Below, one piece after another: positions 1 through 6,943 of a stretch of DNA of 64,000 bases. This DNA is from Methylobacillus sp. MM3 (GTDB lineage: Bacteria; Pseudomonadota; Gammaproteobacteria; Burkholderiales; Methylophilaceae). Each line of letters starts with the position of its first letter. Positions within the stretch are counted from its first letter, which is position 1. The DNA is taken from the NCBI RefSeq assembly GCF_001645185.1, contig NZ_LXTQ01000030.1, forward strand, positions 62,001 to 126,000. The letters run 5' to 3'. The position numbers and the translations under genes were made by a program. Under the pieces are notes generated by a model. The model had not been told where the DNA came from, ran no database searches, and was given only the letters and a program-made list of their open reading frames with translations.

Positions 1-418
1 CAACAAGATTGAGATGAATGGTTCGCATCACACCAAACGTGAGCGCCAGAGAATGCGTCAGGAAATCAGGATTGTGCAGCTTGTATGAGCTGACCAGCCC
101 TGCCAGCGATGCGAAAACGAGCCAGAAAACCGCGCTGCCAAACAAAACAAAACACGGAAGCGTACTCGAATGATCATGGGGACGATTAGCAATATCGCTG
201 TGACTTATGTTGCGTCGGCCAGTCTGAATATTAAGGGTGTCGATTTCATGGGGGTCGGCAGCAGGGTCATGGTAGTGACCGATGTCATCTGGGGTGAAGA
301 TCACTTTAGACCCCGAGGTTTCCACATCGAATAAGCCTTTACGTAGAGACCATATGAAGACAAATAACCCGGCTATGGATAATATGAAAGTGGCCAGGAG
401 CAAACTCGTAGGATTCAT
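1..418 (-). CDS. Heme-copper oxidase subunit I (CcoN-like), N-terminal part, runs off window
   Basis: The frame opens at an ATG (416-418) and leaves the window, so about 139 residues are visible. Residues 1-25 form a hydrophobic helix followed by SLRKGLFDVE, which resembles the small oxidase assembly protein CcoS. A His/Asp-rich polar linker follows, and then a second membrane segment with LAGLVSSYKLHNPDFL and FGVMRTIHLN. That last part matches the start of cbb3-type subunit I, where FGRLRPLHTN is typical. Inference: a cbb3/NO-reductase-like catalytic subunit with a CcoS-like N-terminal extension. The six His ligands cannot be checked because the rest is missing. It lies downstream of the hemerythrin gene on the same strand but 730 bases away, so it probably has its own promoter. 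Confidence 0.6.
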   Translation of the reverse strand, partial: MNPTSLLLATFILSIAGLFVFIWSLRKGLFDVETSGSKVIFTPDDIGHYHDPAADPHEIDTLNIQTGRRNISHSDIANRPHDHSSTLPCFVLFGSAVFWLVFASLAGLVSSYKLHNPDFLTHSLALTFGVMRTIHLNLV

Positions 419-1151
419 TGATAGTTACCTGTGCTAGATACGGCGAATTGGATGGATCTCTTGGTAGCGCTATGTCGGATGTTTGCCAATACTCAACAAC
501 CAGCGATAGCTGCTTTGAAACAAGCAGCGCTTTATGGGTTATTGGAGTGTTGAGGAATGAGTGATACCGATCATTTCGCGCTGCATGACGCCAATGATCA
601 TTGGTGCCTGACCATAGCTGTTGGACCAACAGTTCATCGTGTTCCAGCATTCATTGCCACAGACAATGAATATTTCGATATATCGCCAATCTTGATTTTC
701 ATTCCAAAGGCATAAGCGAATAAATCGTCGTTGAACTGCCCGACATAAATCACTTCCACCTGACGAAATGCAGTATGCAATTAAATTATTTTTATGGAAA
801 ATGAATTAATTTGCCATTTAATATTAATATTTTTGATATTAATAGAAATCAGCATGCGGGACATTGATGTGGCCGTATTTTTCTGAATTGTTCGAACTGG
901 AGGATTTATAGCGATTACGAATGATCGCTTGCGCCTAATCAGAAGAGTGATGGGTTGTCGCTGGAAAAACTCTCGCCCAGCTTGATCGCCTCCGGCACCG
1001 CTGTCGTCAAGTACTGTCTTACTAATGGGCGATAAAAAAGAAGAATGTAGGGATTATTGGGATATTAGTGGCCTAATCTCCACCATTCCCGGAATCTATT
1101 CAAAGCTTAAATTTACGATCTGTGGATCATAAATCCCCAAAGCCTATCAGA
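419..1151. other. Long non-coding stretch upstream of the oxidase gene
   Basis: No convincing gene was found in these 733 bases. A 103-codon open frame on the minus strand (339-650) overlaps the oxidase start and has no recognisable features. The 700-900 part is AT-rich and contains a perfect inverted repeat at 822-844, so it most likely holds the promoter and operator of the leftward oxidase gene. Around 960-1050 there are short open stretches on both strands that may be remnants of a decayed gene, but I cannot assign them. Confidence 0.5.
822..844. promoter_or_regulatory. Perfect AT-rich inverted repeat, candidate operator
   Basis: TATTAATAT and ATATTAATA form 9-bp arms separated by TTTTG. 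The repeat lies about 400 bases upstream of the leftward oxidase start in an AT-rich stretch. It may bind a dimeric regulator, for instance the HTH protein encoded at 2561. AT-rich palindromes can occur by chance, so this is tentative. Confidence 0.35.
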
Positions 1152-1544
1152 TCACTCAAGATGCAATATCTTTTCGGCGACATTGAAGAGCTCCCTCTCC
1201 TCAAATCTGACATGGGCAATTAAGAGGGCTCCAAAGGCTGCAAGCTCGGCCGGGGGTTTCTCGGTATTTATCGTGGTTATCATTTCCCTGAGCGCCGCAT
1301 GATCCTTCAACGCGCGTTTAACCAACTCGGCTGCCCCCGCCAGTTCCATCCGCGGAAACAAATCTTTCTCTTCAAGGTTGAAATGAGGCTCCAATTCATT
1401 ACGGAATGCCCGATTTAATTTTTCACACACCGCCGCGATACTTTCCTTGTCACCGGATTCAGCGGCGCGAATAAATGCCGTGCCGAGGGATAGGGCCGAA
1501 TGGTGTTCCCGAGATAGAGGTTTTAGAAATTCGCTCCGCTTCAT
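1152..1544 (-). CDS. Hemerythrin (HHE) domain protein
   Basis: A 130-residue all-helical protein with the spaced His/Glu ligands of hemerythrin-like domains: SREHHSAL near residue 13, LEPHFNLEEKDLF around 55, KDHAALREM around 80 and AHVRFEERELF near 110. Such proteins bind a di-iron centre and are linked to O2 or NO sensing, storage or Fe-S repair. ATG at 1544 is preferred over an in-frame TTG six bases upstream. It is third in a leftward cluster behind a DUF2231 protein and a small membrane protein, facing a Cys-rich HTH regulator. That suggests a redox or NO-responsive unit, by inference from context only. Confidence 0.85.
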   Translation of the reverse strand: MKRSEFLKPLSREHHSALSLGTAFIRAAESGDKESIAAVCEKLNRAFRNELEPHFNLEEKDLFPRMELAGAAELVKRALKDHAALREMITTINTEKPPAELAAFGALLIAHVRFEERELFNVAEKILHLE

Positions 1545-1668
1545 CTTCAAATTATCTTCAAATACCTACGCGACAGTACCAGGATACAACATGGCAATAG
1601 AGATAAAGCTTATGAATTAATAGTGAAAGCCACCATACAAATATGTGGAATCCAAGAGTGGGTAAATA

Positions 1669-2100
1669 CTATGCTTTCTTTACCCCGACTCCATTTTCAT
1701 AAACCAGTTTTCCTCCATACCACCCGGAACAAAAAAGTGAGATCAATCCAAGTCCCGAAAGTATTAACTCGATGGAGCCTGGCGCACCTAGCTGTTGAAA
1801 ACTATCTACTCGCAAGAAAAGACTTGTCCCGTATAGAGTACATGTCACAAGGACTAGCTGCATGTGCGTATTAACTACGCGAAGCACCTTATCGTCATCC
1901 GTCACTTTTCTTAATTCGAAAACTCCGGAAATCATTGCGGCAATAGCTGCAATTGTTCCTATGGTGAGCATCCATCCAGATGCCCACCACATGCACTCCC
2001 CCAACCAGATACTTGCAAAATCACCCAGCGTTGTGAGTGTCCAGCAAACAATCGGGAAATGAACAATCGCCGGATGAATGGGGTGAGTCATTCGTTGCAT
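1669..2100 (-). CDS. DUF2231-type membrane protein
   Basis: 143 residues with four predicted membrane helices and the opening HPIHPAIVHFPI, characteristic of the DUF2231 family. The conserved histidines lie near the membrane face and are suspected to bind heme or metal, but no function is established. The start ATG directly abuts the stop codon of the gene at 2101-2445, indicating translational coupling. The hemerythrin gene follows about 120 bases downstream on the same strand. Confidence 0.8.
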   Translation of the reverse strand: MQRMTHPIHPAIVHFPIVCWTLTTLGDFASIWLGECMWWASGWMLTIGTIAAIAAMISGVFELRKVTDDDKVLRVVNTHMQLVLVTCTLYGTSLFLRVDSFQQLGAPGSIELILSGLGLISLFCSGWYGGKLVYENGVGVKKA

Positions 2101-2445
2101 TTAAATACCCAGCAAAACAGTCAGTAGTATCAAAAAACCGATTACCGCAAGGCTTGCATGAATAATGACGAAGCCTTTTGGAGCGATTTTTTCCCGGATA
2201 TGATAGGAGGCCAGATAAAAGCCGCCCAAGGCAGCCATGATGAGCAACGCAAGGGAAGCCGTTACGCGTGATCCCCCTGTTCCATGAATGGCCTCAATGA
2301 TAAGCAGGATCAAACCTGCAGCCCCTGCCGAGGCATGCAGCAGAGAGATCGTCCATGAAGCAAACTTGCCACCAAGCACCTTTGATGCAAGGATTAACCC
2401 GCCCACAGCGGTAATCGCAAAAAGTAGAATAGCGGATATCAACAC
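2101..2445 (-). CDS. Small four-helix membrane protein of unknown function
   Basis: 114 residues, almost entirely hydrophobic, with four likely transmembrane helices and a His in helix 2 (LLHASAG) and helix 4 (IIHASLA). The GTG start is supported by AAGGAGA eight bases upstream. It is the first gene of the leftward cluster with DUF2231 and hemerythrin, and is divergent from the regulator at 2561. The paired membrane histidines could ligate heme b, but this is only a suggestion; the family is not recognised. Confidence 0.7.
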   Translation of the reverse strand: MLISAILLFAITAVGGLILASKVLGGKFASWTISLLHASAGAAGLILLIIEAIHGTGGSRVTASLALLIMAALGGFYLASYHIREKIAPKGFVIIHASLAVIGFLILLTVLLGI

Positions 2446-2505
2446 AAAAATTTCTCCTTAACTTAACAATCGAGAATGCAGTGTAAATATATTAATTATC
2501 TTTAT

Positions 2506-2519
2506 CAATATAAATATTG
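2506..2519. promoter_or_regulatory. Palindrome in the divergent promoter region
   Basis: CAATATAAATATTG is a perfect 14-bp palindrome in the AT-rich 115-bp gap between the leftward membrane-protein operon and the rightward regulator. It is well placed for autoregulation and control of the operon by the regulator. It is a candidate only, with no second identical copy in the window. Confidence 0.4.
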
Positions 2520-2560
2520 AATAAGTGACATTACAAATTTTAATTTGGTAGAATACGAAC

Positions 2561-3199
2561 ATGTCTGCTTTATCAAACATAGGTCAACGACAGCAACTCC
2601 TGCTCAAGGCGTTGTTGCATAGCCCCAAGGGATTGACTGTCGATCAACTGGCTCAAGAGCTCTCCATTTCAAGAAATGCCGTTCATCAACATCTGGCAAG
2701 CCTTGAAGGCCAGCGCTATGTAGAAAACTCCTTGCAATCGAGCACGGGAGGCCGGCCAGGGAGAATTTACAAGCTCTCGGCAATTGGACAAGAGCTTTTC
2801 CCCAGGCACTATTCGTTATTCTCCAGACTTCTTTTGCAGTTGGTTCAGCAAAAGCTTGGAGATGCGACGCTGAAAGAATGCATGTCCAGCCTGGGTGAGC
2901 AGTTGGCGTCCGAATACAAGACTCGAGTCCAGAACAAGGGGTCGACGGCTGATCAGATCCGCGAAGTCAAACTGATTATGTCTGAGTTAGGCTATGAAAC
3001 CCAACTCGGCGCAGATGAAGCGAATCCTTTGGAAATCGTTGCAAGCAACTGTGTTTTTCATCAGCTGGCAGCAGATTGCAAAGAGGTTTGCGAACTGGAT
3101 TTATCCCTAATGGCTTCTTTGCTGGATGCAAGCATCGAACATAAGGAATGCATGGTCAGAGGCGGAGAGTGTTGCCGGTTTGGTGTATCGATAAAATAA
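2561..3199 (+). CDS. SufR/COG2345-like HTH regulator with a cysteine cluster
   Basis: 212 residues. An N-terminal winged helix-turn-helix spans about residues 10-75 (LTVDQLAQELSISRNAVHQHL, then a GRPGRIYKL wing). The C-terminus has cysteines in the pattern NCVFHQLAADCKEVCELD ... ECMVRGGECCRF. This arrangement is typical of SufR-like and COG2345 regulators, where such cysteines bind a [4Fe-4S] cluster that senses Fe-S status, O2 or NO. The gene is divergent from the membrane protein-DUF2231-hemerythrin cluster, with a palindrome between them. The inferred role is a redox or NO-responsive repressor of that cluster and possibly of the oxidase gene. The ligand is not proven. Confidence 0.8.
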   Translation: MSALSNIGQRQQLLLKALLHSPKGLTVDQLAQELSISRNAVHQHLASLEGQRYVENSLQSSTGGRPGRIYKLSAIGQELFPRHYSLFSRLLLQLVQQKLGDATLKECMSSLGEQLASEYKTRVQNKGSTADQIREVKLIMSELGYETQLGADEANPLEIVASNCVFHQLAADCKEVCELDLSLMASLLDASIEHKECMVRGGECCRFGVSIK

Positions 3200-3268
3200 A
3201 CTCGCCTCCCCGGCCATGGTGGAGTTGGCCGCAAAGCGCATCTCTCCGCCTGGAGAACAGCAACACTC

Positions 3269-3742
3269 TTAAAGCCCTAATTCTGCCAATCCTGGATGAT
3301 CGTCGGGACGACGACCGAGAGGCCAGAAAAACTTACGCTCCGAAGCGCTTATAGGAAGGTCATTGATGCTGGCGTATCGCTTCTGCATCAACCCTTGGCC
3401 ATTAAACTCCCAGTTTTCATTGCCATAAGAGCGAAACCACTGTCCCGAATCGTCATGCCACTCATAAGCGAACCTGACCGCGATGCGATTGTCTGAGTAG
3501 GCCCACAGCTCCTTGATCAGCCGGTAATCCAGCTCGTTTATCCATTTACGCCGCAGAAACTGGCCAATTTGCTCGCGACCGACGGGAAATTCGGCACGGT
3601 TGCGCCACTCCGTATCCTTGCTATAGCCGAGTACTACAAGCTGGAGATCTCGGGTATTCCATGCATCCTCAGCAAGACGCACTTTTATCGAAGCCGTCTC
3701 TTTCGTAAACGGGGGAATCGGGGGTTTAATTTCCACAAACAT
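3269..3742 (-). CDS. DUF1348 (NTF2/SnoaL-like fold) protein
   Basis: About 157 residues. It strongly resembles the DUF1348 group: [13 protein letters not shown] near the start, [18 protein letters not shown], then [19 protein letters not shown] and a C-terminal [15 protein letters not shown]. These are small NTF2-like alpha+beta barrels of unknown substrate, often in stress or detoxification contexts. The ATG at 3742 gives the typical length; a GTG six bases further in has better Shine-Dalgarno spacing. It converges with the HTH regulator and stands alone. Confidence 0.85.
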   Translation of the reverse strand: MFVEIKPPIPPFTKETASIKVRLAEDAWNTRDLQLVVLGYSKDTEWRNRAEFPVGREQIGQFLRRKWINELDYRLIKELWAYSDNRIAVRFAYEWHDDSGQWFRSYGNENWEFNGQGLMQKRYASINDLPISASERKFFWPLGRRPDDHPGLAELGL

Positions 3743-3803
3743 GTCCTCATTCTGGTTGTCGACAGCCCGGCAATCCAAGCGGAACCAGACTCAACTGAAA
3801 ATC

Positions 3804-3837
3804 AATCCTCCAAGAACAATCTTGTCTTTGGAGGATT
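3804..3837 (-). terminator. Intrinsic terminator-like hairpin
   Basis: A perfect 10-bp stem (AATCCTCCAA with TTGGAGGATT) lies just downstream of the leftward gene at 3851. On the minus strand it is followed by a short T-rich run. It separates that gene from the DUF1348 gene. Confidence 0.6.
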
Positions 3838-3850
3838 TCCGAATACGGCT

Positions 3851-4498
3851 TTAGAACTTATCTGGGAACTGTTTCGCCAAGGCTCCCGTCAAGGCATCTG
3901 CGATGACATACATGTGATCCTTCATCGCACTCCATGTCCTGGCTTCTTCTGCGTACTGTTTGGCCTTGATTTGTTGAATTTGCTGGACGTGATGTCCACC
4001 GTGGGCCAACAGCAAGCTTTTCAGGGTTTCGAAAGGCAAATTCGGGTTCGCGCCGCTGAGAAAGGTTGCGATCTCGTCCACATTACTCGTTAATACCTTC
4101 ATGGCCGCATCCTGCTTTGACTTGCTGCCTTCAGTCGTTGCATCGAGGTATTGCTTAACGGCTCCATAATGCCCTGCCAGCAGTTTAAAGAGCTTTTCCG
4201 AGGCGGCTTTTCCATAAAACGGCTCGATGGAAGCGGCAATTTGTTTGGCGTTGGCCACGACTCCCTGTTCAGCGGCGCTTGCGCCTGCTTTATTGCCACG
4301 CAGCGTTTCAACCACTACGTTACGAACCCAGAACGCGTGCCCTACCCATAAGTCCCTCAGAACGGCATTTGTCTGTACTGTTTTCGTTGCTTCAGGAATG
4401 TTTGCATGACCTTCGTGCGCATAACTGGGCACTGCCATGGCAAACAATAAAGTGGAACAAACGGCTGCTACATAGGGTTTTAATTTAGGGAAGTTCAT
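3851..4498 (-). CDS. Secreted helical protein of unknown function
   Basis: 215 residues from the ATG at 4498, which has GGAG seven bases upstream; an earlier in-frame start would spoil the signal peptide. Residues 1-27 are a classical signal peptide ending AVPSYA, so the mature protein begins HEGHANIPEA. The rest is predicted all-helical, with conserved-looking segments LRDLWVGHAFWVRNVVVE, AASIEPFYGKAASEKLF and LLLAHGGHHVQQIQQIK. The histidine-rich N-terminus and the HGGHH segment suggest metal binding, by inference. It is divergent from a b561-type cytochrome gene, perhaps sharing control. I do not recognise a characterised homologue. Confidence 0.75.
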   Translation of the reverse strand: MNFPKLKPYVAAVCSTLLFAMAVPSYAHEGHANIPEATKTVQTNAVLRDLWVGHAFWVRNVVVETLRGNKAGASAAEQGVVANAKQIAASIEPFYGKAASEKLFKLLAGHYGAVKQYLDATTEGSKSKQDAAMKVLTSNVDEIATFLSGANPNLPFETLKSLLLAHGGHHVQQIQQIKAKQYAEEARTWSAMKDHMYVIADALTGALAKQFPDKF

Positions 4499-4782
4499 TT
4501 TTATCTCCAGGAAATTGAGGGGAGAACCCAGAATGCCCCTGGAGGAATACTTTGTCAACTTTAATATGTTATATGTAATTTATATTGCATTAGTCGGCCA
4601 CAATTTCGTTGAGTGCGGCCTATCGCTTATAATGCATAGTCTGTTCCAATGCATGCGCCTCCCGACAACCTCACAAAAGGCTGCGGTAAACCGCGCATGG
4701 GTTCAGGACTAATCCACGCCACAAGCGTTTTTACAATTACTGAGGCTCGGCAATCCCGGGTTTCGTGTATTTGGAGCTACAA

Positions 4783-5445
4783 ATGCAGAACAAAATCAAA
4801 GTATGGCCGCTTTCAGTGCGTACGCTGCACTGGGGATTGGCTGCTTCCTTCGCGGTCGCTTTCTACACCCGACACCTGGAACTGATGCGAGACATCCACG
4901 TCCTGGCTGGATATGGCGCTGGAGCCATCCTGGCCACCCGATGGCTGATTGGTTTCATTGCTCGGGATCACTCCGGTTTCCGTCGCTTTCCGCTTAATAT
5001 CAAGCAGGCCGCAATTTATCTTTACGGTCTTTTCTCAGGAGAAGCAAAGCGGTATATCGGCCATAATCCGGCAGGAGCCGTGGCTATTTACCTAATGCTT
5101 TCATTGGGGATATTGTCCGTAGTGACTGGATATATGTCGTTTAACGATATCGCCTTGCCATTTCTCGGCGATTTGGTCACGATCAAGGAGGCACATGAGG
5201 CGCTCGCCAATGTATGGACGATTACCATTGTGGTCCACGTTGCCGGTGTCGTCGTGGCCAGCCTTGCTCACCGCGAGAATTTGGTGGCCGCCATGATCAC
5301 TGGAGACAAACTTCGTCAGATTCAACACCGGCAATCCGATCTCATTGGCGAAGTTTCAGTCACCCTTTTAAAGGCGGTGATTTACGTGATTGACATTGTC
5401 ATGCGTGCCATAGGACGCAAAGGTGTCATCCTGCACTGCTCTTAA
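4783..5445 (+). CDS. Cytochrome b561-type membrane protein
   Basis: 220 residues from the ATG at 4783 (GGAG eight bases upstream). It opens with KVWPLSVRTLHWGLAASF, the usual first heme-ligating helix of bacterial b561 and Ni,Fe-hydrogenase b-type subunits. Further histidines in RDIHVLAGYG, KEAHEALAN and VVHVAG lie in the expected helices, so two b hemes are plausible. The role would be electron transfer between quinones and a periplasmic or soluble partner. No partner gene is adjacent, apart from the divergent secreted His-containing protein. Confidence 0.85.
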   Translation: MQNKIKVWPLSVRTLHWGLAASFAVAFYTRHLELMRDIHVLAGYGAGAILATRWLIGFIARDHSGFRRFPLNIKQAAIYLYGLFSGEAKRYIGHNPAGAVAIYLMLSLGILSVVTGYMSFNDIALPFLGDLVTIKEAHEALANVWTITIVVHVAGVVVASLAHRENLVAAMITGDKLRQIQHRQSDLIGEVSVTLLKAVIYVIDIVMRAIGRKGVILHCS

Positions 5446-5451
5446 CACAAG

Positions 5452-5478
5452 GCCCTTGATCAGGATGAGATCAGGGGC
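5452..5478 (+). terminator. Weak terminator-like hairpin after the b-type cytochrome
   Basis: GCCCTTGATC and GATCAGGGGC form a 10-bp stem with one wobble directly after the stop codon. It is followed by TTAAT rather than a clear T run, so its efficiency is uncertain. Confidence 0.4.
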
Positions 5479-5627
5479 TTAATCATTCCCCGTATCCCAT
5501 CCATCCGAATGCTCGACATCAAGACTGAATCTCTACAAAAGCCATGTAGCCCCTCTTTCACAACCTGATTTCCGGTGCATTAAAAAAGAAGCCACGCAAG
5601 GTGGCTGAGGGCAAGAACTTTTAGTCG

Positions 5628-5654
5628 CTAGCACTCTCCAATTGTGAGTGCTAA
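5628..5654 (+). promoter_or_regulatory. CIRCE operator (HrcA site) upstream of rpoH
   Basis: CTAGCACTC-N9-GAGTGCTAA differs from the CIRCE consensus (TTAGCACTC-N9-GAGTGCTAA) at one base and has the exact 9-base spacer. It sits 31 bases before the rpoH start codon and 10 bases before its Shine-Dalgarno. The binding protein would be the heat-shock repressor HrcA, which is not encoded in this window. This places the heat-shock sigma factor itself under a second, repressor-type control. Confidence 0.88.
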
Positions 5655-5685
5655 AATGGTTTCGAACCCAGGAGGTTAAAACGCA

Positions 5686-6543
5686 ATGAGTTATTCCCTG
5701 TCTTTACCGATGCCATCGGCGGTTGAAAGTATTGATCGTTACATGCAAACGATCCGCTCTTTTCCTGTGCTCAGCGCAGAAGAAGAGTACGACTACGCCA
5801 CCCGCCTGCAACGTGACAACGATCTGGAAGCAGCCAAGCAGTTGATTCTTTCGCATCTGCGGCTCGTGGCCAGCATCGCACGCGGCTACTCAGGCTATGG
5901 CCTGCCGCAGGCCGACCTGATTCAGGAAGGCAATATCGGTCTGATGAAGGCGGTGCGCCGCTTTGACCCGGAACGCGGCGTTCGGCTGGTTTCGTTTGCC
6001 GTGCACTGGATCAAGGCTGAAATCCACGAATTCATTCTGCGCAACTGGCGCCTGGTCAAGGTGGCCACCACCAAGGCGCAGCGTAAACTGTTCTTTAACC
6101 TGCGCAGCATGAAAACCCATAGCGGCAGCCTGCATCCCGATGAAGTGCTGGAAATTGCGCGCGAATTGAAGGTTAAACCGGAAGAAGTCATCGAAATGGA
6201 ATCCCGCATGGGTGGCCAGGACATCGCGCTGGAATCCCACGGCGAGGATGACGGCGAAGAAAGCTGGAGTCCGATTGCCTATCTCGAAGACCACCGCCCC
6301 GAACCGTCGGAAATGCTGGCCGAACAGCAAATCGAAGTGTTGCAAACCGTTGGCCTGGAAACCGCATTGAACAGCCTGGATGATCGCAGCCGCCGTATTG
6401 TCGAGGCACGCTGGCTAAAGGACGATGGCAGCGCCACGCTGCACGAACTGGCGGCCGAATATGGCGTTTCTGCCGAGCGGATTCGCCAGATTGAACAAAA
6501 AGCCATGCAGAAAATGAAGGGGATTATCGGCGCAACGATGTAA
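5686..6543 (+). CDS. rpoH: RNA polymerase sigma-32 factor, heat shock
   Basis: 285 residues, normal for RpoH. Region 2 is clear (RLVASIARGYSGYGLPQADLI, then EGNIGLMKAVRRFDP). The RpoH box QRKLFFNLR is at residues 132-140, and region 4 ends with a helix-turn-helix (LHELAAEYGVSAERIRQIEQ). It directs transcription of chaperone and protease genes after heat or unfolded-protein stress. AGGAGG lies 10 bases before the ATG. A CIRCE operator precedes it and a strong terminator follows, so it is monocistronic. Confidence 0.97.
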   Translation: MSYSLSLPMPSAVESIDRYMQTIRSFPVLSAEEEYDYATRLQRDNDLEAAKQLILSHLRLVASIARGYSGYGLPQADLIQEGNIGLMKAVRRFDPERGVRLVSFAVHWIKAEIHEFILRNWRLVKVATTKAQRKLFFNLRSMKTHSGSLHPDEVLEIARELKVKPEEVIEMESRMGGQDIALESHGEDDGEESWSPIAYLEDHRPEPSEMLAEQQIEVLQTVGLETALNSLDDRSRRIVEARWLKDDGSATLHELAAEYGVSAERIRQIEQKAMQKMKGIIGATM

Positions 6544-6565
6544 TCGCTGCCAGGTTTTACCCATT

Positions 6566-6592
6566 AAAAAAGGCTGCGTTTGCAGCCTTTTT
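6566..6592. terminator. Strong bidirectional terminator after rpoH
   Basis: AAAAAAGGCTGC, loop GTTT, then GCAGCCTTTTT: a stem with A and T tracts on both sides. It ends rpoH and, read on the minus strand, the leftward ccoS/micropeptide unit that stops at 6615. Confidence 0.9.
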
Positions 6593-6614
6593 ATTTATTC
6601 GCACGATGGCGTCA

Positions 6615-6710
6615 TCAAGCCAGAATCACGGAGAAGAACGCAATCCAGGACCAGGCAATCAAACCAACGATGACGGTCATCGGCAGGTTTTCCCAAGTAA
6701 AAAAACGCAT
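6615..6710 (-). CDS. 31-residue single-pass membrane peptide downstream of ccoS
   Basis: An ATG at 6708-6710 opens a 31-codon frame ending TGA at 6615. GGGGA lies about nine bases before the start. The peptide begins MRFFTWENLP and continues with one hydrophobic helix rich in Ile, Val, Trp and Phe (TVIVGLIAWSWIAFFSVI). It follows ccoS by 29 bases on the same strand and is closed by the terminator at 6566. It could be a small oxidase subunit or assembly peptide, by analogy with other short cbb3-associated proteins. No family is recognised. The Shine-Dalgarno, context and amphipathic start make it a credible gene. Confidence 0.6.
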   Translation of the reverse strand: MRFFTWENLPMTVIVGLIAWSWIAFFSVILA

Positions 6711-6739
6711 TTCCAAATTCCCCAATTGAAATAAAGATA

Positions 6740-6943
6740 TTACTGTCTTATTTTATTCGTTTCATCATCCGATTTCAAGCGTTGAAATGGGATCATCGGA
6801 TCATCGTCATCCATCAATATCCGCTGGGCCGGACCTTCAAGGTCGTCAAACTGCCCCGTCTTGATCGCCCATAGCACGCCAACTGCAGCAAAGCCCACGA
6901 AAACAAGCGTCAAGCCGAAGAGAAAGAGAAGATTTCCGGTCAT
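6740..6943 (-). CDS. ccoS: cbb3-type cytochrome oxidase assembly protein CcoS
   Basis: 67 residues: one N-terminal membrane helix, then WAIKTGQFDDLEGPAQRIL and an acidic DDDD patch, the signature of CcoS/FixS. CcoS is needed for maturation of the cbb3 oxidase, probably for heme or copper insertion into the catalytic subunit. Its ATG overlaps the stop of the upstream dynamin-like GTPase gene by four bases, so the two are translationally coupled. No ccoNOQP or ccoGHI genes lie beside it, although a CcoN-like fragment starts at 418. Confidence 0.92.
   Translation of the reverse strand: MTGNLLFLFGLTLVFVGFAAVGVLWAIKTGQFDDLEGPAQRILMDDDDPMIPFQRLKSDDETNKIRQ

Noticed and set aside
339-650. A 103-codon frame on the minus strand upstream of the oxidase gene
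   Set aside because: It overlaps the oxidase start in another frame and has no helix, motif or ribosome site; composition looks random.
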